Of a DNA stretch of 64,000 nt, positions 56,930 through 64,000 are shown piece after piece. The notes beneath the pieces were generated by a model. That model ran no database searches and was not told the DNA's origin. It was given only the letters and a program-made list of their open reading frames with translations. How positions within the stretch are numbered: position 1 is the stretch's first letter; every line of letters starts with the position of its first letter. The stretch lies in NCBI GenBank assembly GCA_012861695.1, contig JAAOOA010000172.1, positions 99,501 to 163,500 of the forward strand, in the 5' to 3' direction. Source of the DNA: Trematomus loennbergii. Lineage: Eukaryota; Chordata; Actinopteri; Perciformes; Nototheniidae. A program made the translations under genes and the position numbers.

Positions 56930-57138
56930 TGTAGTTCCTTCTCCACTCCCTCTTGGTGACGGGCCACTGAGAGGTGGAGCTACACTGAAATAGGAGAGCT
57001 TCAACTTCCCAGAATTGAAAGTGAAAGTTTGTCTGAGCGACAGAACAGCTGCACGTCTCTCTGCTTCTCTCTAAAGAAACATTCGACTGAATCCAGCAGC
57101 TTTTCTCAACAACACAGCAGGATCTCTGCCAAACGCTG
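56930..57138 (+). promoter_or_regulatory. Promoter and non-coding first exon of TRIM copy 3
   Basis: Homologous to the other two first exons; donor AACGCTG|GTGAGT at 57,139. No coding exon within the window. Confidence 0.7.
57006..57030 (+). promoter_or_regulatory. GAS + ISRE motifs, TRIM copy 3
   Basis: TTCCCAGAA (57,006-57,014) and GAAAGTGAAAGTTT (57,017-57,030). Confidence 0.7.
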
Positions 57139-58054
57139 GTGAGTAAACTCCAGACACAATCACCAACTAAATATTTGAACAAGGTTTAGTTTAATCCGAA
57201 TCTGAGGCTGGTACGTCTGTTCAGACATATAGTGAATATTAGGCCATATACATGTGTCTTTTAAGATAAAAAACGTTTACATTTAGACTCGAGTACAAAG
57301 CAGGTTTAAAACCAAACCCAGTGACTCAACTCTGGCTAGTGAAGTTTAGACAGGGTAACGTCACAGCTAGCATTAGCTTAGGCTACCTTCCAGGCCTGTT
57401 TCCTGTATGAACTCAAAGCCTCAGCTCTGCTCAGACAGGAAGTGCCACTCATCGCCGCAGCCAGGGAAAATGTTTAACTTAAATATTACATATATTTTTT
57501 CTGCAATCCTGATTCTCCTCTTTTCCCTCTTTGTCCAAGCTGACTCTCTGACACTTAGTAATAAATATAAATCATACCAAAATACATTACATTATATAAT
57601 AATACATGTCTTAAGGTCAATATTAAAAGTAAGGCTGCTTTAAATACAGTTTCTCTTTAATAACAATATAAGCAGCTATGTCATATGAGCAGGGTAGCAG
57701 TATTATGATATTGATTGATGTGTAATGTGACAGTCATGGGGATCATTGGGTTTTTAATGGTTTTCCATTTGACTTTATTATGATTTGACATATTAAAGTG
57801 CTGATATAAACAAGGAACACAGGACTTTAGATTTAATGACTGCAACAATATAAAATATTAGTTTATCATTGTTTTCGTGTATTATTAGGAAATATGTTTA
57901 CTTTTATTCAAATAACTAACAAGCAGCTAAATGCTACAGCTATAAAAGTGACTGGCAGCAGGCAGTGAGAGGCAGCCTCAATAAATTATGTAAACACAAT
58001 AAAACCCATTGCAAAAATAATCTAAAGTAAAGTTTGCGAACTCCTTGACTCTCC
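57139..58054 (+). other. Intron of TRIM copy 3, left part
   Basis: Matches 42,124-43,010 of copy 2. No gene. It resumes at 63,072 after the insertion. Confidence 0.7.
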
Positions 58055-58190
58055 TTGACTATACTAACCAAGATGGCTGATGGGTGTGTCGTGGCTCGGT
58101 AGATCCTGGTTCAAACCACCGGCCTCGATTAAAACGTACAATATACAAGACTGTTGACGGCCTAGTTATTGTAGAGGATGAGTTACTTAA

Positions 58191-59171
58191 AGTGGACCTA
58201 TCATGCTATATTTAAATGATATAGTGTAGGGCCATACCTATATAAGGTATATTTATACATTTCTGTTTTCAAATACCAAACAGATCATGCATTTTAGCCA
58301 TGCCTCATTTCGCTCTATGTGCTGTTTGCTGTCTACTGGGCTGATTCTATGAGCTGCAGCTGACCACGCCCCCCTGCAGGAGAGGGGAGCCGTGCTCTGA
58401 TCAAGTCAAGAGGGGGAGAAAAAAAGATCTCCATCCTCCGTGTTTTATTATATTTTATAGGCCTATAGAGTCGTTATTCATTTGTTTTAAAGTTCAATAA
58501 ATAACAAAGAAGACCTTTGACCGTCACTTTTCTAATTTTGTCCGGAAGATTGAAACTTTAACGGACATCTTGACCGGCGAAAGAAACTGAAACTGAAACT
58601 CTGCCGCACGGTCCCCTCGTTCCTTGGAAGAGGCGGAGAGGTGGGTGTTTGTCATCTGCTGGTGGACTAACCGGAGAGAATTACAGTGCTTGCCTCGACG
58701 GGGAGGGATTGCATTGAATTAAAGCAGCGGGAGCAAACGCTTGCCTCGTGGAGGGAGAAAAAAAGCCACAGCGGAGAATAAACAGAAGGGTAACCTTGGT
58801 AACTATGGGCGGGAAGTCTTCTTCGCTGCTTTTGTGGCAGACTACAGCGCCACTTACAGGCCTGGCATATGTACTACAGCGTCTCCAGCGCTTTCGAGCA
58901 GCAATGGCCGGCCGTGGCCCAACCCCACATTCCCCTGATAGGTGGAGAGTTGGCCCAATAGCCGTAGCGCCACTTCTGTGACGTCAGTGAAGTGTTCAAA
59001 TCTGGATCAGTTTTTATCAGATCCGTTGCAGCCCCTTTTTTAGAGATTTGGGTATGGAGGAAAATAGAGAGGGTTGTGTTTTCTGACACTTGGTGAGTTC
59101 CCTGGAACACCGGGGACACATATTCATGTATAAAAGACGTACAAAATTGCATTTTGCATGATAGGTCCCCT
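58191..59171. mobile_element. TTAA-flanked M1 element inside the LINE mosaic
   Basis: TTAA at 58,187-58,190 and 59,172-59,175. Ends AGTGGACCTATCATGC and GCATGATAGGTCCCCT match the element at 7,651-8,694; the middle differs. Confidence 0.8.
58583..58600 (+). promoter_or_regulatory. Perfect double ISRE carried by a transposon
   Basis: GAAACTGAAACTGAAACT contains two overlapping GAAANNGAAACT matches. It lies inside the M1 element in the intron of TRIM copy 3. Whether it acts is unknown. Confidence 0.55.
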
Positions 59172-59195
59172 TTAACTTCCTGGCGGTTAAAATTA

Positions 59196-60229
59196 AAACT
59201 ATGACCAGGATGAGCTAGTCCGTGTAGCCTCCAACACTTTCGATTCTGAATGGATCGAGACTTCTAAAAAGACGTTGTTTGAACTCTGTCCTGAAACCAA
59301 CCTTCGGTGTGTGGCCTTTAAAGGCAACCAGAAGGATGCAAACAATATCAAAAGCTGTCTAAAAGTGCTAAATGAGTGCGGTGAAAACATTCCCCGTTTT
59401 GTCTCCCACTACCTGGATGAGCTGTCTCATGTTACGTTTAACAACCTGGATGTGTCCAACCTGCTGAGCAAAATGGAGCGACTGCACAGCGAGGTTTGCG
59501 CGTTAAGACACGTAGTGGAAGTTCAGCAGAAATCGGTGTGGACCTGCATGCTGTGGCTGCGACCATGGACAGCAGAGTTGCTGCCGTAGAACGCCAGTTG
59601 GAGCCGAGTCATGGTGGAGGACTGGCTGTACCGACTACCGAGTGACGCTGAAACCGCCTGTGGAAGCGCTCAGGGTGATGGCCAGGATGGTGCGGTGTCG
59701 GTGAAGGCTGATGTACATCCCAACTGTGTTGACCCGGTTGCTGCATCAGGGACCGTGAGTGCCTGTGTGAGCCTGGAGGACCTGCGGTAAATTCGCAGAT
59801 ATGGAGTCAAGTTGTGAAACAGGGCCGAGGTTGGAGGAATAAGGCCGGAGAGAATTACCGGTTTCCCAACAAGCTTTGGGATAAGGCAGACTGGCCCTCG
59901 GCCAGTCTGCCTTATCTAAACAGCTTGTTGGGAAACCTGAACGGAGGATGCCTAAGCCTATTGTTGGCACTGCTGCACAAGGGAATATAAAAGTGGTCCG
60001 TACGAAGTTGGTGAGCATTTTTGCTACCAAATTCTCGCCAGACCTTGATGCTGAGACACTGTCCGAATATCTAACTGAAAAACTCGGCCGTGACGTTAAC
60101 TGTCAGAGTATTGACACTGCGAGCAACAGATACAGCTCGTTTAAAGTGTGTGCTGAGTGCAATGAAGTTGCGGAGATGTTTAACCCAGAAATCTGGCCTG
60201 AAGGCTCCGTTGTTAAATTTGGTTGTTAA
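59196..60229 (+). pseudogene. LINE ORF1-like coding remnant
   Basis: Two recognisable blocks in different frames: 59,200-59,540 (KTLFELCPETNLRC, FVSHYLDELSHVTFNNLDV, then LLSKMERLHSEV) and 59,948-60,229 (NIKVVRTKLVSIFATKFSPD, then FNPEIWPEGSVVKF). Both resemble an uncharacterised ORF1 protein of teleost LINEs. They are separated by frameshifted sequence and a hairpin. Confidence 0.6.
59860..59937. repeat. Hairpin: 37-bp inverted repeat with 3-bp centre
   Basis: Arms GATAAGGCAGACTGGCC and GGCCAGTCTGCCTTATC meet at CTC; outer parts GGTTTCCCAACAAGCT and AGCTTGTTGGGAAACC also pair, with a small mismatched bulge between. Confidence 0.9.
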
Positions 60230-60659
60230 ATTGAATTTATTGAAATCTCCAATATCAACGTAAGAGCTTGTGCCTCATCGGGGGGTGCTAACACTTAACC
60301 ATAAACTTTATCGTTTACTTTCTCCGTCTTTATATGTAGATATGACTTTTCTCTGTTAATCTCTGCCACGTTGTTTCCATAGCAACAACAACTTCCTGTC
60401 AACAGCGCTAACTCTCCTTCAAAATAAAAGCATGTCCATACAAAATAGGAAGCCAAGCCAAATTACACTTAAGATATATACAACTGCAACGAAAGTAACA
60501 AACACAATGCAATATCCTTTTCAATTTCAAAGAACACAAATTGGGTTATACATTAACAAATAACTATAAAACAACAATACTGTAGAATAACAAAATAAAT
60601 GTCGTGAATAAAACGCAATACATACGTTGAAGCGGTTCGCTGCTGATTACTACGTTTAT

Positions 60660-62431
60660 TCAGCTTCATAAACGGACGCAAAGAGCTTTCAACTGATTGC
60701 AATGTATTCCATCGGCGTCGGTATTTGACGCTTAGGGAAGCACGGCATTCGTTTGTGTCGGAGGCTGTAAAGGCAATGTGAGCGTCCATTCCCATTGGAT
60801 AACGGAGAATTGTACACCCGGAAGTAAGTATTCCCCTTACTGTCGATTGATTTGACAGTGATATCTCCACTACTCATCATCTCAAAAACACCAGATTATC
60901 CTTGTTAATTACACAACATTGATAGGTTTTAGTGTGTGTACAATGCTTTTGTCACGTTTTCCCCTTCAATTCTGAGAAACAAGTCGTTTTCTATGAGTTT
61001 TGGATGGCCGAAGACATTACATTACCCACAATCCTGTGCGAATATGACAATGTAATGGCGGAGGTACACACATATTGATAGATGTCTTGTAATGCACTGT
61101 TAAGGAACCTGCGACCCAAGTTTTTCATTCATTGCATAACTACAAGATTTCAAGATTTTCTAAGGTTTATTGATATATCATATTATACACAACTACGGTG
61201 TAGTTATGCAATGAATGAAAAACTTGGGTCGCAGGTTCCTCAACAGTGCATTACAAGACATCTATCATATATGTGTACCTCCACCATTACATTGTCATAT
61301 TCTGCACATTTCTTATACTATCTACATACATCTTATAAGAGTATAATACATATGTATAATATCAGTTAAAATAAGTGCCTAAACATAGTTAACATGGCAG
61401 GAAAGCAATATATTAGACGTTAAGTACTTTGTCAGGCTTAATATTTATCTGTAGATACAAATGTCACTGTGTGTGCTGTGTGCTCTGCATGTGTGACCAT
61501 CAAAGAGGGTTTCATCCCTCCATATTCATCTTCTATACCCCCAAAGCTTTTTTCTTATTCAAAAGAAGACCTTAACCTAAAGTATTCTTTAATGTTTAAA
61601 TAAGCCTTATTAGTTTGTCTGTTTTGCACATCCTCCTATTAATATCTAATAATACAATTATAAAATGCAATAACGTGCTTTAACCACTAGGTGTCCCTTT
61701 CTATCAGCTGTGCACCGTTATGGTTTAAATACAGCCTATCTACCAATTGGATCAAATATAAAAGTCAGCCGAATTAGTGTTGATACTGCAAGGAGACGTA
61801 TTGTGTGAAAGAAATGTAAGATGTTGTTTAATTGCTTATATATTTAAGATCCACGTCAAGTTTTCAGTTTTGGCGGCAGTTCCTGTTTGTCTAGAAGTCT
61901 TGTCATCAGGGCAGAGTTAACTACGGCAGATATGTCATATTTAATGCAGCCGAAACGTGTATTACAATGCCGTTATGTGATGACTTTCAAAGAGAAAAGC
62001 AAGCACACTCGGAATAATGTATTATTTAATTGTTTTATAGACTCTATGGTTGCTACAGAGGATTGTGGGTAATGTAATGTCTTCGGCCATCCAAAACTCA
62101 AAGAAAACGACTTGTTTCTCCGAATTGAAGGGCAAAACGTGACAAAAGCATTGTACACTAAAACCTATCAATGTCGTGTAATTAACAAGGATAATCTGGT
62201 GTTTTTTAGTTGATGAGTAGTGGAGATATCACTGTCAAATCAATCGACAGTAAGGGAATACTTACTTCCGGGTGTACAATTCTCCGTTATCCAATGGGAA
62301 TGGACGCTCACATTGCCTTTAACAGCCTCCGACACAAACGAATGCCGTGCTTCCCTAAGCGTCAAATACCGACGCAGATGGGAATACATTGCAATCAGTT
62401 GAAAGCTCTTTGCGTCCGTTTATGAAGCTGA
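60660..62431. mobile_element. Fold-back element: ~480-bp palindrome, one arm interrupted
   Basis: Arm 1 is 60,660-61,143. The inverted arm 2 is 61,200-61,308 plus 62,060-62,431, separated by 751 bp of unrelated sequence (61,309-62,059). The loop is only ~56 bp. Arms differ by scattered substitutions, so this is an old structure rather than a fresh copying artefact. Arm ends read TCAGCTTCATAAACGG / CCGTTTATGAAGCTGA. A lone arm of the same family is at 46,914-47,180. Confidence 0.85.
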
Positions 62432-62499
62432 AGGAGCCTCGGCGCGTCACAACTGGACGCCACGGGACCCTGACCAAGCGTCGCTCCTGGACGCTTAGG

Positions 62500-63060
62500 A
62501 GTGAGAGTGTGTTGTCAGGGCAGGTGCTGTCTGTTTGCTGTAACACTAAGTATCTGGGACACATCATTACAGATGAAATGGCTGATGATGATGACATGTA
62601 TAGACAGCGGCGTGTCTTATATACACAAGCTAACATGTTGGCTAGAAAATTCTCTTGGTGTTCAGATAAGGTTAAGGTGAACCTCTTTAGAGCTTATTGT
62701 ACTCCTCTCTATACTGCCCCCTTGTGGCTCAAGAAGCGAGTCTCCAGAAGCTCCAGGTTGCTTATAATGATTGTTTGCGTATACTGCTTAGAAAACCAAG
62801 GTGGTGCAGTGCAAGTGAAATGTTTTGTAATGCACGAGTCAACACGTTCCATGCTCTCTTGAGAAATCTAATGTACAAATTCATCTGTCGATTGAATGTT
62901 TCTCATAACTCTGTCATTATGCTGCCTTCAAATCCTTGTCTCAGTGCTGTACGATACCAGTCACCTCTGTGGAAACAATGGTATAACTGTCTTTTTTTAT
63001 TTATATTTGAGTGTTTATGTCTTTTAAAAAATGGACCAAGAGTCTCTTTAAATAAAGCTG
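62500..63060 (+). pseudogene. LINE reverse-transcriptase C-terminal remnant
   Basis: CCNTKYLGHIITDEMADDDD, RQRRVLYTQANMLARKFSWC and VKVNLFRAYCTPLYTAPLW follow the pattern of the thumb/C-terminal region of non-LTR reverse transcriptases; the frame shifts near 62,735 to continue with LQVAYNDCLRILLRKPRWCS. Ends shortly before the (GAT)n tail. Confidence 0.75.
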
Positions 63061-63071
63061 ATGATGATGAT

Positions 63072-63470
63072 CTCCGTATCCGCCCCAGTCTCCAGCTGAG
63101 CTAAATGAAACGTTTTCAGACTTTAACACGCTACACTGCAGACCAGTCGGACTTGTTCCCCAACATGTTTTTATAGGGCGATGCAGTTAAATGCTGGTTA
63201 CCATCGTGACAAGCGGCTCGTTGGCTCCAACAAAGAGACGCACACCAAACTGAGCAATGATAAACTGAATTTGATTAAAGTTAGTTGCAAGTTAAAAGTA
63301 CAATGATGTATGGAGGATGGAATTAGTGATAACTATGAGGATACATTTACATCAATACCTCAGACTTCAGTATTTACTAGCAGGGTAAGAAGTACTCTGA
63401 TCATTTATTGAAGTAAAATACCACAATGTGGACATTTACAAGAAAAAGTACTTTTTAAAAAGTAAAATAT
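63072..63470 (+). other. Intron of TRIM copy 3, right part
   Basis: Matches 43,024-43,410 of copy 2 (CTCCGTATC, GCCCCAGTCTCCAGCTGAGC). The TRIM coding exon would follow beyond the window. Confidence 0.75.
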
Positions 63471-63472
63471 CA

Positions 63473-63740
63473 AAGTCAAAGTCAGCTTTATTGTCATAAT
63501 TCTACATGTCTTATACATACAGAACATTTGAAATACCGTCTCTCGCAGTCCCACAGTGTGACATATATACATAAAACAAGATACAAAAAGGGCCTAGATA
63601 AAAGGGGTATGCAACTAAGTAATAGTAGTAATAAATACTAGGTAATAATATATACACAATCAACAGAACATGAATTTGACATTAGTGCAAGTATTCCTTT
63701 GTGCAAAAAAAAAGAAAAAGATGATGTTCGAAGTACAGTT
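63473..63740. repeat. Interspersed repeat (AAAGTCAGCTTTATTGTCAT)
   Basis: Common teleost LINE/SINE-tail-type repeat, absent at the homologous place in copy 2. Not coding. Confidence 0.6.
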
Positions 63741-63799
63741 ACAGTGCAGTAGCAGCGGAGATGAGTAGAAAAAAAAGTGACTGGTGCTGGATGAGGGAA

Positions 63800-63802
63800 G
63801 TG

Positions 63803-63882
<80 letters not shown>

Positions 63883-63992
63883 GGGGGGGGGGTTAAAGTC
63901 CAGGTCCATTTGGGGCAGGGTGGAGATCAGGGGAGAGAAAGGAGAGAGAGGGAGAGGAAGGAGAGAGGGAGGAAGGGAGGGAGGGTTCTCCT
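63800..63992. repeat. (TG)n tract, G11 run and GGGA-rich tail
   Basis: TG repeat at 63,800-63,879, then a run of G, then GGAGAGAGG-type purine-rich repeat to about 63,985. Confidence 0.9.
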
Positions 63993-64000
63993 GAAGTCAA

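Larger units (their letters stand above)
58055..63071 (+). mobile_element. ~5-kb LINE mosaic inserted in TRIM copy 3 intron
   Basis: Absent from the homologous intron of copy 2 (CTTGACTCTCCGTATCTGCC there is split here). It starts near CCAAGATGGCTGATGG and ends with AATAAAGCTGATGATGATGA, a LINE-like 3' end with a (GAT)n tail. It contains ORF1-like and reverse-transcriptase C-terminal sequence of one non-LTR element on the + strand. The endonuclease/reverse-transcriptase middle is missing and replaced by a fold-back element; the M1 DNA element sits in the 5' part. Confidence 0.8.

Noticed and set aside
60553..62425. Two nested inverted repeats as separate elements
   Set aside because: The arm order shows one palindrome with an interrupted second arm, which is simpler.

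Overview
The window is a piece of a teleost fish nuclear genome, most likely a percomorph. This rests on spliced vertebrate genes, long (CA)n/(TG)n tracts, L2-clade LINEs with A/T-rich microsatellite tails, many hAT, piggyBac-like and TTAA-flanked elements, and a bloodthirsty-type TRIM gene family. It is gene-poor: one gene 3' end, one intact TRIM gene, one broken TRIM copy, the promoter of a third TRIM copy, and an array of tRNA-like genes. The rest is mostly transposable-element DNA.

Layout. (1) 1-7.6 kb, + strand: the last three exons and 3' UTR of a BRPF-family chromatin gene (PWWP domain, closest by eye to BRD1/BRPF2). Its introns are swollen by a (CA)n block, a ~3.2-kb minisatellite of 33-bp units and a (TCCTC)n tract that serves as the polypyrimidine tract of the last intron. 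(2) 7.6-17.8 kb: no gene; MITEs, a hAT derivative, a minisatellite and some non-repetitive DNA. (3) 17.85-26.84 kb: TRIM gene 1, with a non-coding first exon under a GAS+ISRE promoter and one coding exon; a nearly complete L2 LINE sits antisense in its intron. (4) 27.2-33.75 kb: nested transposons, including a piggyBac-like element interrupted by a short LTR retrotransposon. (5) 33.8-39.9 kb: a higher-order tandem array of tRNA-Gly(CCC)-type genes and tRNA-Pro(AGG)-like pseudogenes. (6) 40.4-46 kb: TRIM copy 2, with the same promoter but a coding exon broken by many small indels. (7) 48.3-49.7 kb: a second short piece of the tRNA array. (8) 50-55.4 kb: a second, decayed L2-like LINE and a hAT element. 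(9) 55.8-64 kb: the promoter, first exon and intron of TRIM copy 3. Its intron is split by a ~5-kb LINE mosaic with large inverted repeats, and its coding exon should lie just beyond the right edge.

How the parts relate. TRIM units 1-3 and the tRNA arrays are interleaved and all TRIM units point the same way, so the locus grew by segmental duplication. Each TRIM unit has the same STAT-type (GAS) and IRF-type (ISRE) motifs near the first exon, which predicts interferon-inducible expression of RING/B-box/B30.2 ubiquitin ligases. The duplicated segments can be used to date insertions: at one homologous position copy 2 carries an L2 fragment and copy 3 a hAT element with an 8-bp target-site duplication.

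Most unusual: every full-length glycine-type tRNA gene in the arrays carries G3:U70 in the acceptor stem, the main identity signal for alanyl-tRNA synthetase, together with a CCC (glycine) anticodon. Also notable are a minisatellite that grew out of the end of a transposon, and a ~480-bp fold-back palindrome. Single-base deletions recur in otherwise conserved coding sequence (BRD1-like exons, TRIM copy 2, LINE ORF1), so residual assembly indels must be considered before calling pseudogenes.
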